Below, in pieces: positions 53,857 through 64,000 of a DNA stretch of 64,000 nt (positions are counted from its first letter, which is position 1; each line of letters starts with the position of its first letter). This DNA is from Amaurobius ferox (Eukaryota; Arthropoda; Arachnida; Araneae; Amaurobiidae). The notes under the pieces are model-generated. The model did no database searches, was not told the DNA's origin, and saw nothing but the letters and a program-made list of their open reading frames with translations. The stretch spans positions 19,942,022 through 20,006,021 of the forward strand of contig OX578150.1 in the NCBI GenBank assembly GCA_951213105.1, written 5' to 3'. Position numbers and translations under genes: made by a program.

Positions 53857-54664
53857 TGTCAGATATCGACGAAATTTAAAAAATTTGAAGATAGCAAAGC
53901 ACGCACTGTCAGAGTCAATAAGTGTTGGCTGGGTCATGAAAGTACACAAGTCCAGTTTTAAAGGAAAACTTCGTTCACTTTATTTGGTGAAAAACACAAC
54001 TAGGCATATTACACGTACCTGGTAATTTTCCATGCCGTAAAACATCAAAATATATATGTACAAAAAGGTTTGCAGTTGTAAATGACTAGACAGAGATTCC
54101 TTGAAGCATTTAGTAGTAAGTTACTATACTACCTCTATCACTTCCGTGTATTTCAGCCACCATTGAATGTATCACACTTGGCAAAGGGAAACCAAAGGAT
54201 AGAACATCAGGAAAATATTTAAAGCGGCTTCCGAACGTTTGTAAGTAAATTTAACGTTCAATACATGCTGGTCCAAACTGACCACATCTGCATCCGTTTC
54301 GACTATTAACCGTCGTCAAACGATATTCCGCAGTGCTTCTGTCAAAAACATTTCTGTCTGCCTGCATCAGACCATCAGTGTCTATCTCGATCGTCTCAAG
54401 ACGTCTGGATCTGATCTATCGAACACTCGATCGATCTGCTTGCTTCAAGAAACCTCTGCCCTATATATCCGAGAATGGACAGTTCCGGAAACGCCCCCGG
54501 ATATGCAAATCAGATACGTACGCATTGAGAACTGATTTGCATGAAACCTCATGTTGAAAAACGTCACGGTTCACGCCGGTGAACGGGAAGAGTCGTTCAT
54601 ATTAAATTTGTATAAACGCCCGTTCACGGGAACGTGAATCGCGATGTATTGATTTTTTCCAACA
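53857..54664 (-). repeat. Copia 5' LTR
   Basis: 808 bases, nearly identical to 47645-48453. A one- or two-base difference lies near 54051 (atatatgta against atactatgta), with single-base differences elsewhere. Confidence 0.95.
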
Positions 54665-54669
54665 TCCGT

Positions 54670-55594
54670 CACTCTATGAATTGCGCCATTTTCACTCCGA
54701 CAAAATCGTTCCAATTTCTAATTAAACTTACATTTTTATTATTTTATCGCCTATTTCCGTGCATTTTTTCGTATTAATTTTTGCATAAATCATGTGTGTT
54801 GCGGCAACCATGAGATTAACGGCAAGAGGAGATCACGTGTAACCAAGTGAACATATCACGTGTAACGTATCCCAAACAAGAACAAATAATTTCATCGCTT
54901 TGGAAACCTCGGAAGACACCTGCCTTATTCGGGGAAATGAAATTCGGAAAGGTATCACCATTTTATGTCTGAGAAATATAGAATCTGAAGAATGTTACAA
55001 CTAACTAAAAGTAAGTACTTTAATGATATTTATTATATAAATATATGTTTTACATTTATTCATAAGCTGAATTTACATTCATAATATTTCTGAATTATCT
55101 TAAACATGTTTCAAAAATGATACCTTTAGATGAGGAATTGGAGTAGAAATATAAAGAGGAATTTTGTTAAAATGAATTTCATAAGACTGCCGGAAGTATT
55201 AACTTTATAAGGATCGAAAACTTCTGAAAAACGGAAAGCGATTGAAGCGCATTCTTAAACAGTCGTGATTCAGTTTATTTTTTCTCTGTGTGTAAGAAAG
55301 ATAGATTTAACTTTAAAAAAATGAGTTTGATTCACAAAAATTGGATGTCAGAAACTCGTGTGTATGTGCCCATAATGGGGGACACGGGATAAATGTCTGT
55401 ATTGTACGCAACTTCTGTTGACGGACCTGGCCCATTATTACGGAATGTCCGTTATTCAAAACTACAATTGAAATATTACACATTGTGGTGTGTTTTATAC
55501 CGAATCAAAAGTTGAATAGGAACAAAATATCCTTTAACTAGAAAGAAAAAAAAAATAGACGGAAAGTTTGTTAAAATAGTATGCGCATTCGCCC
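54670..55594. other. Non-coding stretch
   Basis: No gene or element end was recognised. It continues the sequence left of 47640, the pre-insertion flank of the Copia element. Confidence 0.4.
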
Positions 55595-56267
55595 CAGTGG
55601 CGGATTTTGGCCTCTTGTTTGGGGGGGGGGGGGGGGGGGGGGCAATCTGTAGATCGAAATGTTCTTGGAGGTTTGTTCACTTTGGATTTTCTTAACGGCT
55701 TCCTATATACGGATATTTGACATTTTTGAGTATTTGGTTGCTTCCTTGAATATTTGGCAAACATGTCATTGATTTAAGCGGTCTGTTTACGCTTCTATGA
55801 GGTTTTTTCATCTCTCCCAAACATTGCAAATCAGTTTTAATGCACCTCACAAAATCACAATATAACACACTATTCTTTGTTATAAAGATATCAGAGGAGC
55901 AGCAAATTTTTGGAACGATTAATGCTTATACGACGCTACCGACTCTATACCACGTGTGCAGTAGTCAACCAGAGGCTCTTATTGGCTACTGTTCACGTGG
56001 TACATAGTCAGTAGTCTTGTACAAGCATTGCTCGCCAAATATGACGTCACAGCCTTCCATAAGCGCAGACTTTTGACTTTTATTATGGGGGCGAGATTTC
56101 GTGGATAAACTGCCGGAGGGAGAGCAAGGCCAAAGTATCTCCCTAATGATATATATATTTTTTAATTTTATAATTTATTTGATAAAACGTCGACGTTCGT
56201 CAGGCGTTTGGGGGGGGGGAGGGGGGGGGGCGATCGCCTCGATCGCCCCTCCTGAAATCCGCCACTG
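55595..56267. mobile_element. Non-autonomous hAT element with 8-bp duplication
   Basis: The exact 8-bp duplication 'attcgccc' (55587-55594 and 56268-56275) flanks inverted ends 'cagtggcggatttt' (left) and, read inward from the right, 'cagtggcggatttc'. The 673 bases between have no transposase. G homopolymers lie just inside both ends (about 55621-55642 and 56211-56230). Confidence 0.92.
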
Positions 56268-56275
56268 ATTCGCCC

Positions 56276-57980
56276 ACTGTATAAATTACTACAGTTTTGT
56301 TTCCTGTACAAAGTTAAAACTTTCCTGAATTACACTTTGTTTGGTATGAACATGTGGTTAAAAATTTTGAAAAATTGAACTCTCTAAGAATTTTTGTTTT
56401 AAAACCAAAATTTACAAATTTAGCTGTTCTGGCTGGGATTCTTTTGAGGCTCTCATTTGGCTGAACTAAGTTTTCATCTTAAGTGTTTACGTTGTTGAGT
56501 TAGTCAAAACACAGGAGGGGAACAAGAGTTCTGTCTGCCTTTGATGCTCTTGACCTTTGAGGCATTAAAGAGAGTAAAGGGTCAAGCTAAGGTAATTAAC
56601 TTTTTTCACCCCAACATAAACTATTTCCAAGTATTATTTATTTATAAAACCTTTTGGATAAATAATAAAAAATTTAAAATAAATAAATTTTATAAGCTGG
56701 ATTTTGGCTGTTTACTTTTTTTTCTTTCGGCGATCTTTCTTGTTTTAATAACATTAATTTTATACGTATAATGTTTTGTTTTTTTCCCCCAGCAGTATCG
56801 AGCCTATTTTGAAAAGTGAAGCACATTAATTTCTTATAGGAAATGTTAACCGATACAAATTACAATTGTTGCATTTTACTCCGTTGGCGTTTACCCAACT
56901 CTGAAGGTATTACTGTCTACATTTCACCTATACATCTTGCATAATAAAAGATGTCTGCGTCATTCATCTGAAGTGGAAAATGGAAACATAGGATCGCGGT
57001 GAAATTCAGTACACAGATGCTTAAGGTCCTTGGACGATACGTCTCGTCGAAGTTTTTTTATTTTTTAGGGGGGGGGGGTAGGCAAATAAGTTTAAATGGA
57101 CATATTTGAACACAATTTAAAATGGTTTCAATTCGGAAATTGCGCTAATCAAATCGTACGAAATTTTCGCAAAAGCAAAAAATATATAGTAAAAATATAT
57201 AGTATATAATAAATATGAAGCACCAACCATCTGGAATTCCCAGTTTCGTGACCGAGACGCTTGTATATGATCTTGCCATTGTGCATCGAATAAAATTCGA
57301 GCCACATTTTTTTTCCACGTGTTTTATTGAGTTTCCAGTGGTCGCTAAAGAAATTATATCCTATAAAGTAAATAAAAAACTAATTCGAGATTTAAAAAAA
57401 TAATTCTTCATCTGCGGCTCGCGCGCTAACCACTCGCTCTTATTTTGTTCCTTCAGAAATCCCACGATTATTTAGGACGTACTACGCCCGCATATGTTGA
57501 TTCGATTTAGAGATATGCACTTAGTGGTTTACGCATCAGCTAGGCGGGCGCGTACACCGATCAGTAGCCATTTAACAAAGGTGCATTAGGTCAAAGGCAC
57601 TTATTAAGAGTGATTCATGCCTACTACGTAAGTGTACCCAGATTTCACAAGAAACTGAGCGGCCGATGTTCCGAAGCCAACGTAAAAAGTGTTTACGTTG
57701 GCCTCGGATGTTCTCACTATGCAGGTTCTTTTAATAAATCCTGCTTAGTGACCAAAGTGCTGAGCGCTCGCGCAACGGTTCAAAAGCAGCTCTTATTTGT
57801 TTACTTAAAATGAGGGATTATTGAAAAGTGGAAGGGGCATGATTACCCCCCTTTAAGAATTTTGAATATATTAACTGAATTAATTCCTGGTTTAAATCCT
57901 GGTACCTTTACTAGTTATGTATATAATTTACAATATTTTATTCATATTAGTTGTAAAATAGTGTTTTTTTTTGTTTCCAG
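56276..57980. other. Non-coding stretch upstream of hAT-3
   Basis: No gene recognised. It contains a G run at about 57067-57077 and a hairpin at 57671-57707 (stem 'ccgaagccaacgtaaa' against 57692-57707, one mismatch, five-base loop). The acceptor 'ttttttttgtttccag' at its end implies an upstream exon that I could not find. Confidence 0.4.
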
Positions 57981-60427
57981 GAAGATGCAGTCATTTTAAT
58001 ACTGATGTGCTAAATGATATTGATGGAAATGGTGATAAAATTAGCACATGGTGCAAAGCTGGTTCTAAAGAGGAAGAAGCATTTTGTTATATATGCAATA
58101 TCACTATTAATTGCAGTCAGCATGGCTTTGCTTCTGTCAAGCGACATTCAAAAAACAAAAGCCATATAGATAATTGTAAAAAGAATCGTGGACAAAATGG
58201 CATACTTAAAAATCCGTCACAATTGCAAATTACTGCCTGTTTTAATTCCCAAGGAATTACACATGCAGATTCTGTTAGATCTGCAGAAACAATGCTGTGT
58301 TTAGCCGTTGCAGTTCATAATATACCATACTCATTTAGTAAAACTGCAACAATATATTTCCGAGTATTCCTTTAGTAATATATTTCCGAGTATTCCTTTA
58401 GTAATATATTTCCGAAGATGTTTAGTGATAGTAAAATAGCCAGTAATTTTAACTGCAAAAGTTCTAAGTTGTCTTACATAATACCTGATGGGTTAGGACC
58501 ATATTTTAAACACGAACTTATCGATGAAATTATAAAAACCCAATGCAGCTTTTCTATCCAGGTGGATGAAACACCCCTTCCGGAAAAAAGAATTCAGCAG
58601 TTAGATGTTCTTATAAGATTTTTTTCAGAAAATCAAGAAAAGGTAGTAGTTCATCACTGGGAAAGTTATTATAATGGTCGTGGAACATCTGAAAATATTA
58701 TATCATGTGTACAAGAATCTCTTCAGTGCCTTCCAAAAAATAAATTACTCTCTGTTTTTTCTGATGGTCCCAATGTAATGAAGTCTTTCAAAAGTAAAAT
58801 GAAAAACTTAAACCCAGATTTACTGGATATAAGTGAATGTACTTTGCATAAAGTACATAACAGTTTTGCATATGCTTTAAACACTTTTGGTAGTGAACTC
58901 GAAAATCTTGTAATTGATATTTACTATTTCTTTAAAAGATCCTCAGTACAGAGCTCAAAAATAAAAGATGTGCAGTTCAAACTAGGTTTACCTCAAGAAG
59001 TTTTCTTGAGACATGTAAACAGTCGTTGGTTGACTTTAAAAGATTCTGTGGCTCGAGTAATTGAGCAGTTTTCTATGTTAAAAGAATTTTTTTCAAAGAA
59101 TACTGAATCAAAATGTGATAGTGCATGTCTAAAGAAAATACAGGAAGCATTTACTAACAAATGTTTGCTTCCAAAGTTACTCGTTTTCCAAAATGTAGCG
59201 AAACTTTTTATGCAATTTTTAAAACTTTTCCAAACAGAGACTCCATTAATTCGCATTTTGTATGATGAAATGGTTCAACTTGTAAAGACCATCATGGGTA
59301 GGTTTCTGAAAGATGAATGTTTCAGATGCAAGAAAGGGCAAGATCTAAAGTTAGTGGATGTAGAAAAAGGTGTTAATTGGAGAAACAAATTGGAAATAGG
59401 TACTGATACAGAAAAGGCAATGGAATATCTAACAAGTTCAGAAAAAAAGTCTATTATCATGGGAGCTAGGTCTTTTTATATAACTGCATGCAAATACTTA
59501 ATAAAAGTTTTGCCTTTAGATAACAGAATTCTCAAGAGTTTAAAATGTCTACATCCTTTACAGCGAATTCAAGCCGAATCTCTCATCTCAATAAAATTTA
59601 TTGCTTCTAAGCTTCCTGAAATAATTCCACCAGAAGACATATCCAGTTTAGGTGATGAATGGATCAGGCTACAAGCAGAGTATCCTGCTGATCTTTGTTT
59701 GAATGTCGTAGTTTCTGATGAAGAGGAATCTGATGAGTGCCTCAGTGATGAAGAAAAGAATGGAGACAATTTAAAACATATTTCTAGCCCAACTCATTCT
59801 CTTGACATGTATTGGTCACATATTTTTAAAATGAAAGATATTACTGGATCGATTAAATATAAACTAATTTCAAAACTTGTCAAAGCTCTTATCTCTCTTC
59901 CACATGCAAATGCTGACATTGAAAGGGGCTTTAGTGTTAATAATCACATAATGAAAAATAGAAGCAAATTAAGTTTGGAAAGCATAAATGCTTTAAGAGG
60001 CATTAAATTCTATGTTAAAAACTGTTGTGACAGCAAATTAGAAAATTTTGTCATTAATCCAAAATTGCTGAAATATGTTAAATCCTCACATCAAAAGAAA
60101 ACTGATCGGGTGCAAGCTAAAGTATATAAGAAGAAACAACAAATGATTGAAGATAGAAAGATTAATCGAGAAACTGAGTTAAAGAATGAATACAAGGATT
60201 CAAATGACAGGCTTAAGGCTGCTCAAACTATGTTGAACAATGCTGAACAAGCAATATCTAGTGGAATAAAACGAAACGATATGTCTGCTATTGAGGCTGG
60301 AAAAATTCTGTTGTCAGAAGCTCGTTCTAGAATGTCTTCTATTTTGGAATTCCAAGAAAAGATAAGAGAAGAACTCTCTAAATTTAATACAACAAATTTC
60401 GGTGTAAAGAAATTAAAAGTTTACTAA
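57981..60427 (+). pseudogene. hAT-3 transposase (BED/C2H2 finger type), near intact
   Basis: After a strong acceptor (57980) the frame encodes a zinc finger 'CYICNITINC' with 'HGFASVKRHSKNKSH'. At 58351-58402 a 26-bp tandem duplication places TAG and TAA in frame. The same frame resumes and is open from ATG 58418 for 669 codons. Catalytic-type motifs: 'IQVDETPLPEKR' (Asp), 'VFSDGPNVMKSF' (Asp), 'CTLHKVHNSF', 'NSRWLTL', and the dimerisation block 'LPHANADIERGFSVNN' (Glu). A Lys/Glu-rich coiled tail follows. No terminal repeats were found. The fragment at 12168-12950 is a relative. Confidence 0.82.
58351..58417 (+). repeat. 26-bp tandem duplication in the hAT-3 gene
   Basis: 'aatatatttccgagtattcc' plus 'tttagt' occurs at 58351-58376 and 58377-58402, then a partial third copy. 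Two units add 52 bases, so the frame before and after agree, but stops fall inside. Confidence 0.85.
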
Positions 60428-61069
60428 TTAATCGTAATTAAAAATTTACTAGTTTGACGAGTTTTAGCTTTTTATTTCACGAAAATAATCCAGTTTTTCT
60501 TATTTTTGTAATGTTTAGCGAAATTTTCATCTGTGATCCTTCTCCTAGTAAGTGATCTAATTTTGTAATTTTAACTTTTATTGTTTATTCAATTTTATTA
60601 TATAAAAATAAATTATAATTTAATAAATTTAGGACAAAAATGACTTTTTGTTGTTACAAAATGATGCAATTTGGGCATTAGTCTGCTACGAAACTGATAC
60701 TAAACTTAACTTTAGCTGCTACGAAACTGATACCAAACTTAACTTTACCTGCTACGAAACTAATACGAATCTCTGTTTTTCCTGATACAAAAGGTGATAC
60801 GAAGGAGACTAGTGTGAGTGAGATCCCTGATATTATTTTTTATCCATTTTTAAATTATTTTTATGATTTTAATGAATTATTTTTAACTCTCTCGTTGTCT
60901 AAATCAAAACCTTACAAAATGCAGACAATTTTCTGGACAGTTTCAAATATGCCACTGAACATCCGCACACAAACCGTCTATAACTATAGAAACGCCGTGC
61001 TTCTGCGGGAAGTAGGAAGTTGATCTTTTCTTTTGCAGAAATTGAAAATCCTCAAGAAATGCGGCTATT
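60428..61069. other. Non-coding stretch with a 33-bp tandem repeat
   Basis: The unit 'ctgctacgaaactgatac' plus 'taaacttaactttag' starts at 60683, 60716 and 60749 (the last is partial). It lies downstream of the hAT-3 gene and could be a subterminal repeat of that element. Confidence 0.55.
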
Positions 61070-61350
61070 TATAATTATTTCTTGTCCAGATTGGGCTTGT
61101 AAGAATCCCTGATGTTTGAGCTTTCTAAAAATGTAAATTATTAGTCGAAATAGTCGGTACTTTTCCGGATGCAAGGATTTAAAAATGAAAGTTCATTTTT
61201 TTGAACTCAAAGTGACTTTCGTTTTAAAATCTTTAAAAAATATTAAAATTTGTCCCCGAGATTTGAAATTGATATATTTTTACTCGCAATTGTCTGCTCT
61301 TTTCGGTCGTGTGATTTGTTTTTTCTATGACATCTGGATGGTGGAGAAAA
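61070..61350 (+). repeat. Repeat B, copy 2 (empty site)
   Basis: This is an uninterrupted counterpart of 46140-46720. It ends where the LINE copy begins ('gacatctggatggtggag'). Confidence 0.85.
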
Positions 61351-64000
61351 AAGGGTTGGTTGATTAAGGATTTTTGGCACAAGATCCAAAGAGGATAAGC
61401 TGCGCCAGACATATGGTATTAAATACAGATAAATGTAAAGAATAAAAACAAGTGTATAATCTAAAAGAGTGTATGACTAAAACAAGACAATGCAAGAAGG
61501 ATAATGATGGAAACAAGATGAAAAATGTCTAAAAGGTGATAGGAATTGAATTTAAATATGATGGTAAAAACCGATGTCTAATAAGAAAGGAAAAATCCCT
61601 GAATGAGGATTTTCTCCAATCAATTCCGTCAAAGTTAAAGTATACGTTTTAAAATGTTTAAAACGAAACTGTTTATATTCAGGACAAGTAATTAGAATAT
61701 GTTTTACACTCGCTGCAGTTTGACAAACATTACAAAGGGGTTCAATTTCTCCTAAAAGTAAATGCCTGTGAGTAAAACGAGTGTGACCAATACGCAAACG
61801 AGTTAAAATTACATCCAATTTCCTACATTGGAAACTAGTCCATTTTTGTACTAAGGGCTTTATCTCGTGCAACTTATTATCAGATTGCTGATTCCAGGAC
61901 GACTGCCATTTGTCATGAATATTTTTGAGAACAAATTGTTTGATGTCAGTTAAAGGGATAGTCAGATTCAAAGTTTGAGTAGCTGATTTAACAGCAATGT
62001 CTGCTAACTCATTTTCTTTGATGCCAACATGTCCTGGGACCCAACAGAATTTAGTATGGTATCCTTGCCCCTTCAGACGATGCTCATACTTAAGGATATC
62101 AGAGGCAATGTGGTAATTCATAGCTCTCTTCGATGATAAAATCTGTAATGAACTCAATGAGTCAGTATATATAATGTGTTTTTTGGACTTTTGATAAGAG
62201 ATAAGGATTAGGGACTGGTAAATAGCCATAATCTCAGCTGTAAAAATAGAGCAAGATGCATGTAGTTTATAAGACTTTATAGTATTGTTGCAAACATAAG
62301 CTAAACCAACGTAATCTCCTGCTTTGGAACCATCTGTAAAAACAGGAGTAAACTCTTTATACAGATTCCTATGTTCTCCAAACAATTGCACATAAATAGC
62401 CGGGTTGGTGTTAGTCTTTGTAAAATTGTAAAAAGGGTTGAAAAAGGAGAAATTATTAACATACCATCGAGGGGTTTCAAAAAACTTTGTTTTTCGAACA
62501 TAAAGCTCTACTAAAGGGGTAGTTTCTACTATATTGCGTATCCGCTTGCCAAAAATAGGAATGCATGAAGGTCTGTGGTCATACAGTCGATCATAATGAT
62601 CATCAAGGAATGCATGTTGTAACGGATGGTTATGTACGGACATGATACGAAAATAATAATTCAGTGCCAGCTGTTCACGCCTTATTTGTAAACACGGCTC
62701 ATTAGAGACAGCATATATGCTTTGAACTGGAGATGTCCTAAAGGCTCCTGAGCATATACGTAATGCCTTATGATGAATTGGATCAAGCTTTTTTAGCACT
62801 GATGTTCGTGCTGATCCATACACAGAACAACCATAATCTAGTTTTGACCGAATAACAGCTCTGTAGATGCGAAGCATGGAAGTAAGATCTGCACCCCATT
62901 TAGTATTTGAGAGGACTTTTAAGATGTTAAGAGCTTTCTCACATTTATTTCGCAGTTTCTGGATGTGGGGCAAGAAAGTAGATTTTTATCGAACCAAACC
63001 CCTAGAAATTTTATTTCCTCTACTACAGCAATCTTTACACCTCCCATAAAGATTTCTGGGGGTGAATGGATACCACGTTTTCTGGTGAAATGAACACAAC
63101 AAGTCTTTTGAGTGGAAAACCCGTACCCATTCACATTTGCCCATCGTAAGATGTTATTTACGGCGGCTTGACATTGTCTTTCCACAGTATGCATATCGTG
63201 AGCTTGGTAGGCAACTTGCAGATCATCCACATACAGACTTTTATGGACAGACACTGGCAAACTGTTTAAAAGACTATTTATTTTTATATTAAAGAGTGTC
63301 ACACTCAAGACACTTCCTTGTGGCACACCCTCCTCTTGTACGTGTGTGCGTGAGAGTGTTGAACCAATGCGCACTTGGAATGTCCTGTGTGTTAAAAAGT
63401 TTTGAATAAAAATAGGAAGATTACCTTTTAGATTAAAATCATAAATGTCCTTAATAATACCGTAGCACCATGTTCGATCATAGGCTTTGTCAATATCAAA
63501 AAAAATTGAGACTAAATGATTTCTCCTAAGAAAGGCGGTCCTAATTTGTGATTCTAATGAGGTAAGATTATCAATGGTAGATCTACCTCGACGAAAGCCA
63601 CTTTGGTGGGGTGAGAATAACTTGTTACTCTCTAAAAAGTGTACAAGCCTGGCATTAACCATTTTTTCTAGAAGTTTACATACACAGCTTGTGAGAGCTA
63701 TAGGCCGATAACTTAAAGGGCTTTGAGGGTGGGTCCTTACCTGGTTTTAAAATGGGAATTGTGATGGCTCTTTGCCATGACCTAGGGAATTTATGTTCAT
63801 GCCAAATTCTGTTAAACAGGTATAAGAGGTTCAATAAGGAGTAATGGGAGAGGTGTTTAAGCATGAGATAGCTAATTTTATCAGGTCCACTGCAAGTTCT
63901 GTGTGTTTGGGACAAAACAGTCACCAACTCTGACATTGTAAAGTGCATGTTATAAGGTAAGTTTCTAGCTTCTGGGAAAACAATAGGTTTATTTTCAGAC
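61351..64000 (-). pseudogene. LINE third copy: ORF2 reverse transcriptase and RNase H
   Basis: Minus-strand Jockey-like ORF2 entering from the right edge. 63976-63676 gives the linker and RT start ('CSGPDKISYLMLKHL'). After a frameshift, 63662-62919 carries 'HQSGFRRGRSTIDNL', 'FFDIDKAYDRTW' (first Asp), 'EEGVPQGSVLSVTLF' and 'LYVDDLQV' (catalytic). After a second shift, 62973-61552 is open for 473 codons with thumb and RNase H: 'VFTDGSK', 'FTAEIMAI' (Glu kept), 'IIYTDSLSS', 'NELADIAVK'. The 3' UTR runs to about 61351. It is the best-preserved copy of the family; two indels still break it. Confidence 0.9.

Larger units (their letters stand above)
47645..54664 (-). mobile_element. Complete Copia-type LTR retrotransposon (7.0 kb)
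   Basis: Two near-identical LTRs (47645-48453 and 53857-54664), each TG...CA when read on the coding strand, are flanked by an exact 5-bp duplication 'tccgt' (47640-47644 and 54665-54669). A Copia-type primer site and a polypurine tract are in place. The polyprotein order is gag, protease, integrase, reverse transcriptase, RNase H, as in Copia. I count about ten LTR differences by eye, so the insertion is fairly young, yet the coding region already has several frameshifts and stops. Confidence 0.96.

Overview
The window is a transposon-dense stretch of an animal nuclear genome, AT-rich with many microsatellites and spliceosomal introns. I infer an arthropod, most likely an arachnid such as a spider, from the mix of Jockey/R1-type LINEs, tRNA-derived SINEs, ZMYM/TTF-finger hAT elements and Copia/Gypsy elements. 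That assignment is inference only. The one host gene I can name is on the minus strand. Two exons of a methenyltetrahydrofolate-synthetase-domain protein (Mthfsd) lie at 30447-30564 and 3192-3282, in the correct order and phase. About 27 kb between them is filled with nested mobile elements. A second host-like exon on the plus strand is at 36681-36784.

Layout. 1-390: copy of a repeat. 3365-10296: a Jockey-like LINE (minus), split inside ORF1 by a 4.2-kb TTAA-flanked DNA element (4844-9025) that carries a YqaJ-type nuclease gene. 10297-12166: a second, internally deleted LINE copy. 12168-12950: a hAT transposase fragment. 13968-16564: a two-exon gene, visible only after splicing, that looks like the two ends of a FAR1/ZSWIM-like transposase with no catalytic middle. 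16892-17178: SINE. 19473-23963: complete hAT-1 with an intact 861-aa transposase and a Copia solo LTR in its 5' region. 25935-29168: TTAA-flanked transposon with a decayed transposase of a family I cannot name securely. 30990-36437: mariner-like remnant, split by complete hAT-2 (31739-35506). 36786 to about 41150: 3'-truncated Gypsy-type element whose Gag starts with an asparaginyl-tRNA-synthetase N-terminal-like domain. 41356-42909: R1-like LINE fragment. 45367-47335: SINE cluster. 47645-54664: complete Copia element with paired LTRs and target duplication. 55595-56267: non-autonomous hAT. 57981-60427: third hAT transposase. 61351-64000: LINE copy running off the right edge.

Several insertions can be proven inside the window itself: exact target-site duplications, a reading frame restored across an insertion, and a filled/empty site pair. 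The strongest candidates for undescribed biology are the AsnRS-like domain fused to a Gypsy Gag with a TTTAAAC frameshift site at its stop codon, the YqaJ-carrying TTAA element, the TTAA transposon with six copies of a 14-bp subterminal motif, and 56-61-bp SINE tails inserted with their own target duplications.
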